Below are positions 8,652-19,688 of a DNA stretch of 64,000 bases, in pieces; within the stretch, counting starts at the first letter, position 1; every line of letters starts with the position of its first letter. The translations under genes and the position numbers were made by a program. The notes below the pieces were generated by a model. The model worked only from the letters and a program-made list of their open reading frames with translations. It had not been told where the DNA came from and searched no databases. The DNA is from Clitoria ternatea (taxonomy: Eukaryota; Streptophyta; Magnoliopsida; Fabales; Fabaceae). The DNA lies in NCBI GenBank assembly GCA_037962975.1, contig CM075675.1:45306501-45370500 (forward strand), written 5' to 3'.

Positions 8652-11600
8652 TGTAACATCCTATTTTTTTTATAATAGTCCTATTTTGTAAATTATGAGG
8701 TATAGAAGGTCTATAAGTGTTAATTAATGAATAAAACACTCTATGGATGATATATAATACTCCAAAAATTTTATTTTTGGGTATAATTATAGGATTTACA
8801 TAGACCTTTAATGATAAGATTCATTGTCCGAGTGAAACATGCCTTAGAAAGGACTGTCCGAGTGAAAAAGGCACCCTGTTCCGAGTGAAAGAGAAAAATT
8901 CCGAGTGACTAAGAGAAATTCTGAGTGAAAATGGAAATACCGAGTGAAGGTTGTGTTTTCTGAGTGGAACATGGCCGAGAGGGTTTATTCCGAGTGGAAT
9001 CCTTGCCCCAGAGACACTTTTGTGTGAAGTGGACTGATAGAACCACTTCTGGGTGAAAGAATCCGAGTGACTCACCCTGGAATGACTCACTGCAGAGTCA
9101 AACACCTTAGAAAAACTCATTTCCGAGTCAAGTACTCTCCAAAGACTCAATTCCGAGTCAATTATATCTAAATGACTAATTTCCAAGTCAAACATCTTAG
9201 AAGGACTCATTTCTGAGTCAAGTATTTCTTCAACGACTCAATTCTGAGTCATATTGTTAAGTATTTTCATTTCTGAGTGAAAGTTTCCCGAGTGCTTTAT
9301 TTCCGAGAGGAGAGCAAAGGAAAATTCGTTTCCGAATGGAACTTATGCATATGGCTTCTTTTCTGGTGAAAGCCTTAAAAGGTTTCCGAGTGAAGAACAA
9401 TTCAAGGAAGGTTAGTCTGTGATGCCAAGAGATGAATAACCGAATGAGTCTCATGTATATAAGCCAAATTCCGAGTGAGATTCGTATGTATGGGCCTTTT
9501 CCGAGTGGTAATGGACCTGATGGACTCTGAGTGAAACGTAGTTGAAGAAGTTGGTTTGATCTCGACTAAGTAATGATTAACCGAGTGAAACCCGAGTGGG
9601 AAATACTTCTATATTCCTAAGTGTTGATATCCGAGTGAAAAATATTATACATATTCCGAGTGGATAAGATTCGAATAAGTCCGAGTGAGATGGCTTAGTG
9701 AATTCCTCCTAATGATGAAAGGGCAAAGTAATTCCAAGTGGAACTCGAGAGTAGAGTGCCTTCGAGTGTGTAATTCCGAGTGGGATGGCACCTGTTGAGA
9801 ATATACGGTAAAAATTAAGAATAGTTAGTTTTGGAATGAATTAACCGAGTGAGGATCAACCTGATGAGGAGTCGGTTTTGGGATGACATACCGAGTGAGT
9901 AATCAATTTAGAGATGAGTCGGTAAGGAAAGGAATTGCCGAGTAATGGGCGATCTAATGTTGATCAGTTCTGGAAGATTTAATTGAGTGAAAGACTGCTT
10001 GTGATGACTCGAAATTAGAAGAAATAGCCGAGTGATAGACTATGTAAGTGTGAGTCGGCTAAGAATGATTTGATTTGAAACTGCCGAGTGAGAGACTGAT
10101 TGAGAGCTGACTCGGTATCAAGAGGTTCTGCCGAGTGAGATACTTTGAGTGTCCGAGTCAACTCCGACTGAGTTGCCTCTAAGGAAGAGAAATCTGACTG
10201 AGTTTTCAAGAAGACACAATTCCGAGTGAGTGTCCAATTAGGTGGGAGTCGGTTCTGGACAGATTCTACCGAGTGAGAAACCGAGTACTTGAGTCGGTTT
10301 CAGAGGAATTCCGAGCGAGGATAGTATGACTCGCTCAAGCGAGTCGGAAATGCTTGAGCGAAAGTCCCTTCTGCCAGTGTTATATATGGCACTCGCTCAA
10401 GCGAGAGAGGATTTCGCTTGAGCAAGAGGGAGTCGGATTCCCTTCTTCTTTACAACGACTGGCAATTCCAGTCGGCTTAGAGGCTAACCGAGTGGATTCC
10501 AGTCGGTATTCAGCGCAGGAGTAACTTTTTGACTCCTTTCTTGTCTCTTATGCATATTTTAATGCATCTAAACCCATTATTCACCTCTAGTGTGTAGGGC
10601 GGCCAGAAGTGGACCATTATAAGCCCACTTTCTTATTTAGTTCCCATTATCAACGCACTAACAGCACTAAACATCCACTCAAGGGAAAGTTGTTCCCCAC
10701 TTGTCCTTACATTATTAACATTGCTTCTGCTCAGACCTACCTTCAGAGAACAAGGCCAGTACACCTTCTTCCTCTCTTTTACTCTTCTTCCTCAATACAC
10801 CTTCGAACAGGAGCAAGGGCAGCAAGGATGTAACATCCCTGTTTTTAGTAGCAGTCTTATTTAGTAAATTTGAAGTTTGGAGGGTCTGTAAGTGGTAATA
10901 AGTGAATAAGTACCCTGTAGATGGTCTGTAAGATCACAAGAATTTCATTTTTGTGTATAATTATGGAATTTATATAGACCATTAAAGAAATTATTCAAAT
11001 TCCGAGCGATAAAGGCTCTATTCCAAGTGACAGAGAGAAATTCCGAGTGAAGGGATGAAATTTCGAGTGTAAGTTATGATGTCTGAGTAAAACATGACCG
11101 AGAGGGCTACTACCGAGTGGAATCTTAATCTCAGAGACAATTGGAGTGAAGTGTGTTCAAGAGAACCACTTCTGAGTGAAAATTCCGAGTCAAACCATGC
11201 CAAATGCTACCTTTTCCGAATAAAACTTCCCTGATTTCAGTATTCCGAGTAAAGGGACTCAGTCAAGGATATATCTGAGTGCAATCCGAGTGAGTTTGTC
11301 CAAGTCAGGACCGCCCTAGTAAGGAAAGGGATAGCATTCCGAGTAGAATATATATATATAAGTATAAGTGTTTTATGTTGATTTGATGCTTCTTACCGAC
11401 TGGAATGTGTTGTTGAATTATGTAAGAAGTGTTGATGGATGAAATAGTGTTAAGTTAATGATTCTGAGTGAGGTTATAGTGTTTGGCTTTGTTTTCCGAG
11501 TGAAGAACACTTAAACGGATTCTGAGAGAAATCCCTTTAGATGAATAAATACTGTGTAGGCTTTGATGGGAGAATTTCCCGAGTGAAAAATATGGGTAAA

Positions 11601-13386
11601 CCCCGAGTGGGGAATGATTTGAGTGCTCCTGAGTGGTGAAATCCGAGTAAACCTCTTCTGAGGGAAGAGTTGTTGTAATGGTTTTGATTAGGATATATTC
11701 TAAGTGTATGATATACATAAACCGAGTGAATGAGATTCTATATCCCGAGTGGGTGAGACTTAGAACAAGTCCGAGTGGGACTTAACTCAATGGTTTCCCC
11801 GAATGAATAAAATGATGTATGCCGAGTGATGAATGTGTGATACATTTCCGATTGTATTAAAGTTGAGATATACCGAGTGGTATTTGATTGGGTGATAACC
11901 CGAGTGAAGAAGTTTATAGATTCCGAGTGGGAAAACCCTCATTACCGAGTGGATCTTACATTTAACTTTCCTGAGTGGAAGTATGGAACTGAGTAAACTT
12001 CCAAGGGGGGAAGTTTAAGTGTCTGAGTTAGGAAAATTAGAATATACTGAGAGAAGAATGAGTAATGCACCTCCGAGTGAATTGAGGCTGAAATATACCG
12101 AGTGATTATGAACTGGGGAAATACTTTCGTGTGGGAGTTCACCGAGTGAGACAGTTCAATGAAGTAATTCGAGTGATGAGAGTTTAGAGTAATACCGAAT
12201 GAGATTTGATGGTGAAGTCTAAGGGTATAACTCCGAGTGGAGGATTGGCATCTATGGGGATATACTGTGTGACCACCCAGAAGGATTCTAGAATTGCTTT
12301 GCCCGAGTGAAAGGCTGAATGCTAGGAAATCTAGCCTGAGAGAAAGAAAAAGGAGTTTACAGATGACTCAGATTTGGAAATTGATTGGCCGAGTGAGATA
12401 CTTTATGAGTAAGTCCAAGTGAGGCAACTCCGATTGAGTCACCTCCAAGGAAAGGAAGATTTGACCGAGTGTTTCAAGAAGACAGTTCCGAGTGAGTGTT
12501 TAATTAGGTGGGAGTCAGTTCTGGAAGGTTTTACTGAGTGGAATCCGAGTTAGTGAAGACTCGGATTCAGAACAAATCACCGAGTGAAAGTCTGAGTGAG
12601 AGGGAAGTCGGTCTGGAAATATATTACCGAGTGAGAAAACCAAGTATTTGAGTCGATTTCATTGGAATTCCGAGCGAGGATTGGCTGACTCGCTCAAGCG
12701 AGTCGGATTTCACTTGAGCGGGAAGGACCCCTGATGCAGAATCACTCATTTCGCTCAGTCTCTTCCCTTCGCCCAAGCGAGGACAGCTACACTCGCTCAA
12801 GCGAGTCGGAATTCGCTTGAGCGAGATGACTCCTGCAGCCACCTTCCTTTCGTACCTGTTGCTGACCGGTCCACTTTTCCAAATAAATCCAAAAAGGATT
12901 GTCACAGACTAGTCAATCGCAGGGAAAGTGGAACCTTTTTAATCTAATCAAGGCACCTTTTATATATTTTATTATATATTCCCTTTCTATCATGCAAAGC
13001 TGACTAGGAAATTGCCATTATCCTCACCTAACCTTCACTCACGGGAAAAGTTGTCTCCCACTTGCTTTCTCATTATTAACGCATACCACTCATTGACTCT
13101 CACTCTCAGAACACACACACACTGAAACTAACGCAAACTCTCTCTTCCTTCTCCTTCTACTTACAAATTTTCTCCATCTCTCATTTTTCTTTCCTCTCCC
13201 ACTCGGAACAGAAGCAGGGACAGTGAAGGGAAGCTGCCTCAACTCCATTAAGGTAAGGGGGGGTATATTCTCGGGTATTCTGGGGAAATCCGAGTGAAAG
13301 GAAAGGGTTAAGGTACCTTTGGTCCTCACCTTTCCAGGACAGATTCGGGAATTGTGTGAATTAAAATGCTTTAATTGTTATATATC

Positions 13387-13388
13387 TG

Positions 13389-13419
<31 letters not shown>
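13387..13419. repeat. (TA)n microsatellite in LTR B
   Basis: About 16 TA units. The matching position in D lacks the long run, so it expanded after the copies separated. Confidence 0.9.
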
Positions 13420-13424
<5 letters not shown>

Positions 13425-13687
13425 ATGAATATGTTCAATTGGCTGTGTTGTTTATTATTAACCATGATGATTCAGTGAATATGATTGATTGACTGTATTG
13501 ATTAATCTTGATGATTAAATAGATATGAACTGTATTGGACTGTGAAAATACTAAGAATCATGGGTGCGTGCCTATGTGAATTCCAGTGAAGAATTGTAAA
13601 CAGGAGATGAAGTAAATGATAACAAGCTCGGTTTTATGTAAATCCAATCAGTTTTATATAAATCCAATCAGTTTTATATAAATCCAA

Positions 13688-15272
13688 TGATGATTGGTTT
13701 TGATATATTGGAATGAAGGGTTCAATGAAAGAGAATCAAGTTTGTATAATATGAACTCAATGTAATGTTTGTGCCAAGTTTAAACACAGAAGTTGTAATA
13801 TAGTATAGTTGTCGTTCTACTAGGGAGGTGTTAGAATGAAGATCTTAGTTTTGAATTGATTAGGCAGAAGGTTTTTAGTTTGTTTTGTTGTGAATGATGT
13901 TGAATGAAAAAGTGAATAACTAACAGAGAATCAAATTTGTAAAAGATACAGTGAATGGTTTTTGAGAGAAATCAATTTTGTAAAACAGGGATTGGCTTCA
14001 TCACATCTTCACCTTCTGTAAGCTGCATAAGTTTTTATATAAGTAAATCGAAAAGATAATTTCTACGTCACAATCACAGTCATTTGTATCGATCCCTCGA
14101 CTACAAAATTCATAAGAATGATTTCAAACCGCTAATTCCTCAGTCACTTTAAAATCATCCCAGCATTATCGATCGATTGTTTTGACGTTTATTGCGTTAG
14201 ATGCCATCCCTGGCTACCTACTCACAATAAGTATTTCTTTCAGATCTGCTTTCAAAAGTCACTTCCCAGCATACTTGAGAAAACTTAAAATAAGAAAATA
14301 GTGATCAAGTACTTTCAGGCATTAAACGCAGAAGGAAATACAGAAACTTATCAAATCTTATTACTAAATAAAAACTTACAACAACATTACTCCAGTGTTG
14401 AATGGATTACAGCCAATCCCATAAGGGAGTTTAGTTACTCATGCTTTGTATTTTCACCTTCAAAATACAGAAAATAATGGAAAAGATTTGATTGTGAAGG
14501 AGATACAGGGAATGAATCTGATGTTGTTTGCAGCTTGATTTATAGAGGTTGTGCTCTAGCTTTCCATGCCCACTTGCGTAGAACCCATGCAGCATCTTTC
14601 AGAGACTTGTAGAAACACAAGAAAGTGGGTGAGTTGGCATCGCATCATTGGTGAATAAAGAATTAAGAGACCCATGCTGTATGAGTCACGCTTGAGCTTG
14701 ATGGTCACGCTCAAGCGTGAAGGGTCCTGATACTCATTAAATGTTTCACGCTTAAACCACTGCAGCCACGCTCAAGCGTGGCCTTCCTTGTCCAACTTTA
14801 TGCTTGCCTACGCTTAATCCACCCTTAGGCTTCCATTTTTATCATTCCACGCTTAAGCGCCTAGTGTTCACGCTCAAGCGTGAGAGGTCCTGATGCTCTA
14901 CAACTTGTTCAAGCTTCAAGCTTAAGCTTGCTGTTTTCAAACGCTCCCGATCACGCTTGAGCTTGCTCTTTCACGCTTAAGCTTGCCCTTTCACGCTTAA
15001 GCTTGCCCTTTCACGCTTAAGCTTGCCTGCTCAAGCTTAAGCTTGATCTTTCACACTTAAGCTTGCCTGCTCAAGCTTAAGCTTGCCTTGCTTTCCTGTT
15101 GAATTTCCTGCAACTTTCCAAGAGTTTTAACACTATTTTTCTTTTATACACCTATCCATCACTACTTAAAAGTTTCATGCTCACTTCCTTTAATAATTCA
15201 TCAATTTAGCTCAAGTCTTTACAAAATTAGTTCAAATAAGTCATGAAATCAATGCTTAATCAACACTTATCA
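13688..15272. mobile_element. Element E: LTR-like insertion (TG...CA) inside B
   Basis: 1,585 bp starting TGATGATTGG and ending ACTTATCA, flanked by TCCAA (13683-13687 and 15273-15277). Fragment C preserves the uninterrupted target (ATCCAATCAGTTTTAC). TG/CA termini and a 5-bp duplication indicate a solo LTR or a very small LTR element. No coding sequence or internal pair of LTRs was seen. It holds three CACGCTCAAGCGTG hairpins and a minisatellite. Superfamily and strand are undetermined. Confidence 0.75.
14945..15092. repeat. About 21-bp minisatellite in element E
   Basis: Roughly seven degenerate copies of TCACGCTTAAGCTTGCCCTTT. Each contains the palindrome TTAAGCTTGC or AAGCTTAAGCTT. It adjoins the CACGCTCAAGCGTG hairpins and shares their CGCT(C/T)AAGC core, so it may have expanded from one. 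Confidence 0.75.
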
Positions 15273-15277
15273 TCCAA

Positions 15278-15838
15278 TCGGTTTTACATGATTTCATTCG
15301 GTAAACCACTATATATTTCAGACAGAACCCTTTTCTTACTTGAAAAACTTTTTCTCAATCATTTTTACTCAGAATTATAGTTATTCCACTCAGAAAACTC
15401 TTTCTTAATTATATTTCACTCGGAAAGCATTTTTAACTTCACTGAGAAAACTCTTTCAGTCTGATTTCACTCGGATTCATATTTATTTTACTCAGAAAAT
15501 CCTCTCAGCCTGATTTTAATTGAAATCCTGTTTATTTTACTCGGAGTCCTATTTATTGCACTCGGTATTAAACTTATTTTACTCAGAAAGCTTAGTTATC
15601 AACATTTTCACTCGGAAATAACTTATTTTACTCGGAAAACTCATTTCTACTCGGTACCAAACTCTTTTACTCGGAAAATTCATTTTCACTCGAAAACAGA
15701 TTTATTTTTACTTGAATAATTCATTTTCACTCGGTATTTAGCTTATTCCACTCGGAAAACTTGGTTTTTGACATTTTCACTCAGATTTTCATTTACCAAA
15801 CTCTTCTTTACTCCTTTTTGAAATATTGGAAGGCTACA
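15278..15838 (-). repeat. Inverted LTR-head segment inside LTR B, with antisense CCGAGTGA array
   Basis: Read on the minus strand the segment starts TGTAGCCTTCCAATATTTC, a decayed TGTAACRTCCCAAT head, and then shows about 20 CCGAGTGA-like words, the order seen at true LTR starts. The same head is TGTAACGTCCCAATAATTT in C (20720 leftward) and TGTAACATCTCAATTTTTA in D (61453 rightward). It abuts the (TTA)n tract. I infer an old opposite-orientation insertion of a related LTR piece that became part of the family. Confidence 0.6.
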
Positions 15839-15854
15839 ATTATCATTATTGTTC

Positions 15855-15958
15855 TTATTCCTATTATTATTATTATTATTATTGTTATTGTTATTATTAT
15901 TATTATTATTCTTATTATTGTTATTCTTACTATTATTAACTAGTATTATTATTATTAT
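15855..15958. repeat. (TTA)n microsatellite, LTR B
   Basis: TTATTA-type trinucleotide tract with interruptions. Equivalent tracts sit at the same LTR position in C (about 20725-20840) and, reversed, in D (about 61360-61450). Confidence 0.85.
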
Positions 15959-18741
15959 TGATATTAATATTGTTTTAATTATGAGTAATTAAATAAGGAA
16001 TATATTATTTTACCCTTTACAAAGTATAAATTTCAACTAGGAAATAACCGATATATTTTCTCTAATATGACAATAAAACGACTTGTAATTGTCTAAATAA
16101 TTGATGAGATTCAAGAGCTTATGAACAAGTATATGAGATTGGAAACACATAAATACCCAAGGATCAAATGATAAAAATAATGCATTTTGCATCATGAAAA
16201 TATTTTTGAAGGAGAAAAACTAGAGCATACACCTGGTACGCTGGAGGACATTCATGTTCGATCTCTAAGGGGAATCTTGGGAGTACGACTGGAACGGCAA
16301 CCCAATGGCATCAGAGTCGCGCCTGATAGCCGGGTGAGACGATGTAATTCTGGTGTACTTCGACTAAATGACGGGATGTATCTATGATCGTGTAGAGCCA
16401 AGTCCCAAGATGAAATGATATATATTGATGAGAACCTGTGAGTTCATTCGTACCCTATGATAATGAATGGGGGACTTGGTGAGCTCTGATCGCTCTAGAA
16501 TGGAAACGTTGTGCCCAAGAGACAACTTGAGCAGGATGAATTCCAAAGAATGAAAGAATGATGATGGTGGATTGATTTATTGGGCCCACATGCATCATGA
16601 GACTTAAGATAAATCATAATAAATTAAACTCATGCATTCCATTACAGCATATTTGATTGTGATAGTTATGAATATGTTAAGTGTATGATTTATGTGATAT
16701 TATCTGTTAACTGGATTATGTCCGCACCGGATTAACCATCAGGGTCTTGGGTTATACTCACCCTTACTGTTGACATTTCCAGAGGAATTAGGAAACCAAG
16801 AACAGGAGTACAACGAACAGGAATACGCTGAACCAACTGAGAATGCCCATTAAAAATAGAATATATGTAGTTAAATATTTATGGATGACTGTATTAATAT
16901 TTAAGGGGGCCTGCATGCCCCATTCTGTTATGAGTACAATTATTTGTAAGTTTGTGAATGACTATGTGATATATCCACTATTTGCTTCCACTGATCTGTC
17001 ATCTTTTTATTTTAAAAAAAATATATTCACTTTTTCCAGAAACTTGTGACCTCTCAGTTAAATAGGATGAACTTACAGAAGGGTTTGTCTTATCTAACCG
17101 AGGGTGTTACAAAGGAGACCATTTCCAGTCGGCAAACCAAGTAAGAGGGGACAGGGTTGTGAATAACTATGAAATGGGTAGAATTGTATGCTGTTCTAGG
17201 ATTCTAGAATTAACTTCGTAAATTATTGCTCATTTTTGAAATTGGAAACGTGTGTATTTGACTCTGACTTCTTCATGAAAGTTGTAGATCTTTTTGTTAT
17301 CTGAGTTTTGAGACCTGAATCAATTAATTTTAATATGTATAGCAAAAGTTATTGCCAAAATACTACAGCATGTTCGTGTGGAAGATTTATCCTATGTTTT
17401 GTGTATATATTAATATGCTAGGACTTGTATGTGCATAATTAGCCTTTGATGTCTTCATAAAAGTTGTAGATATTAATGTTATGGATCTATAGAAAGTAGT
17501 TTCAAGTCAAAATTATTTGTGTAGCTCGAGATATGCCTAAAATACTGAAGTATGTCCAAGCTGTAAATCTGTTAACTTGAGATACGAACTTTATTTTTAA
17601 AACTAGGAATTTTGTGATGAGAATTAGTGATCAGTGTCTTCATTAAAGTTATAGATCTTTTTATTATGTGAATTTTGAGACCTGAACCGACTGATTTGAG
17701 TATGTGTAGCAAACGTTATAGCCAAAATACTACAGCATGTCCGAGTGGAATATTTATCCCATGTTTTGTGTATATATTAATATGATGGGACTTGTACGTA
17801 CATAATCAGCCTTTGATGTCTTCATGAAAGTTGTAGGAATTTATGTTATGGATCTATAGAAAGCAGTTTTAAGTCAAAATGATTTTTGTAGCTTGAGTTT
17901 TGCCTAAAATACTGAAGTATGTACAAGCTGTAATTCTGTTAATTTGAAATCCGAATCTTATTTTTAAAACTGGGAATTGTGTAGTGAGAATTAATGGTTG
18001 TTGCCTTCATGAAAGTTGTAGATATTTGTGTTAAGTATAATTTAGAACTAGTTTCATGCCAAAATCATTTTTGTAGCTTTAGAAACGTTCAAATTACTAA
18101 TATATGTACGTTTTGGAAAACTCACCTTGAGGCAGTGTGGTATTTCGTGAATAAGTGGTAATTCTGTTTGGAATTTGAAATTGTGTTCTTCATGAAAGTT
18201 GTAGATAATTGTATTATTAAGCTATAGAAAGTGGAATCACATGAAAAGGTTATGATTTGCTCATGTTATGACTGTTTTACTAGAGTATGTTGCTGTTGAA
18301 AATGCTGAAAGTTAATTATAATGGTTATTATGAATGAAAATGATATTTTCTCGATAAGTAACAATTTATTATTAAACTCTTGAGTGATTATGATTTATTA
18401 TTAATGTTGTTACGTTTTAATGAGTATCATACAGTTGTATATTTTGGTGGTATGATATAATTAATATATATGTACATGAATGCCTTGTGGTTATTGTTAC
18501 ATGTGGTTGAAACAGTAAATTCATGATTCTGAAAATTATTATATGTGATGTGTCCTTTGAGGACTTGTGGTTTTCCAAGTGGTTTTGGAAATATTAATAT
18601 CATGGTATGTTAAATGATAAAGAGAATTAAAGGCATTCATGCATCATAAGCATTTGGACGCACCATGGAATTTTAGGGGGTTCCATGATTGCCTACCCTG
18701 GTAGGGGGGTTACTCTATGATGAGTTAAAGCCCTATTTTTG

Positions 18742-18948
18742 CGATGTATTGGTCATGGGGCTGTAGGGATCCATGACTGTATAAATTCCTACCGATGTGT
18801 TGGTCATGGGGTTATAGGGACCCATGACTGTATAAATTCCTACTGATGTGTTGGTCATGGGGCTGTAGGGATCCATGACTGTATAAATTCCTACCGATGT
18901 GTTGGTCATGGGGCTGTAGGGATCCATGACTGTATTAATTTCTACCGG
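18742..18948. repeat. 51-bp minisatellite in the 5' LTR of A (about four copies)
   Basis: The unit begins GATGTGTTGGTCATGGGGCT and ends AAATTCCTACC; copies differ at one to three bases. Because 51 is a multiple of three and no stop falls in one minus-strand frame, it also reads as a 17-residue open repeat, which I regard as incidental. The same array occurs in the 3' LTR and in solo LTR G. Confidence 0.88.
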
Positions 18949-19447
18949 TGTCTCTATGAGACCTTTTACTGCAGTATTCCCACCAAACCAAATGGATCCA
19001 GCATGACATCATTTGACTAATTAAAGACTTATTAAATAAACTTGTTTGGCATATTCATCATATCATTATGGTTTGTTGATTGTGTTTGTACAATTTTATT
19101 TATTTTATATTTATTCTATATTCTGTCTCACTCTTACATTAATTTTTACAGTGAATGCCACGCAGAATGAAGAGTGATGCCATGATTGATGCCTATATGA
19201 ATTATTACTTGGACTTTGATTTTATGGGCTGTAATAAGTATAACGTATCATGTACCGTTATTTCCTAAATCGTTTTCGCTACTTAAATGTTTTCTTGAAT
19301 TTAATTATTCACGACTAATATGTATGATAATATTCCGCAATTAGCAACTGTTACGTGAACTCTGAATTTAATTTATGAATTTTAAAATGATCTTTAAAAA
19401 AAAACGTGAAAAATTTATTCAGAAAATTATACGGGACGTCACAATGG

Positions 19448-19459
19448 TGGTATCAGAGC
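19448..19459 (+). other. Primer binding site of gypsy A (initiator Met-tRNA type)
   Basis: TGGTATCAGAGC begins four bases after the LTR terminus CACA. It is the standard complement of the 3' end of plant initiator methionine tRNA and fixes the LTR end and the plus orientation. Confidence 0.9.
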
Positions 19460-19688
19460 ATTTTCAAAAATTCAGGACCAATTGCAATGACATGTATTGA
19501 TTCTTGATATACTATGTGAATTGTTTGATTATTTGTTTGATAATATGTTACGTATGTGCTATATGACTTGTGCCCGACTGATAAAATGCAAAGTGGTTTG
19601 TTTGATTACTAGCTTGATGATATGATAAATGTGTGTTATATGACTTATTGCTTATCTGATAAATTGTAGAATACTTGTAGTTACGTTA

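Larger units (their letters stand above)
10829..17111 (+). mobile_element. Solo LTR B (gypsy, relative of D), nested in the 5' LTR of A
   Basis: It starts TGTAACATCCCTG and ends GAGGGTGTTACA, with AAGGA on both sides (10824-10828 and 17112-17116). Its start matches the D LTR (63891 reading leftward), and its end matches both the far end of D and the end of C, so it is a complete LTR without interior: the product of LTR-LTR recombination. Removing element E leaves about 4.7 kb. It carries a sense CCGAGTGA array (about 11000-12660), two hairpins, (TA)n, an antisense CACTCGGA array (15360-15790) and a (TTA)n tract. Confidence 0.82.
8652..19443 (+). repeat. 5' LTR of gypsy A (interrupted by solo LTR B)
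   Basis: LTR sequence occupies 8652-10828 and 17112-19443, about 4,504 bp net, against 4,487 bp for the 3' LTR. It contains the CCGAGTGA array (8828-10310), two CTCGCTCAAGCGAG hairpins, a segment with repeated CTTCATGAAAGTTGTAGAT words (17250-18200) and a 51-bp minisatellite. The break at 10828/17112 is exactly at the AAGGA duplication of B; the uninterrupted target can be read at 34434-34445 in the other LTR. Confidence 0.88.

Noticed and set aside
8821..9210. Ser-rich minus-strand frames in the CCGAGTGA arrays (also at 32444-32743 and 63436-63774)
   Set aside because: They are antisense readings of the array (CACTCGGA gives Ser/His/Ser-rich strings) and recur wherever the array occurs. No coding evidence.
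8828..10310. CRISPR-like array
   Set aside because: The repeated word is short, spacing is irregular, the context is a plant LTR and there are no cas genes.
18733..18927. Short frame of a 17-residue repeat taken as a repeat protein gene
   Set aside because: It lies wholly in a 51-bp LTR minisatellite on the antisense strand, with no start context or domain. Described as a repeat instead.
19448..19459. tRNA-like match (also at 37016-37027)
   Set aside because: Only the 12-base primer complement is present, at the exact LTR edge; there is no tRNA gene.
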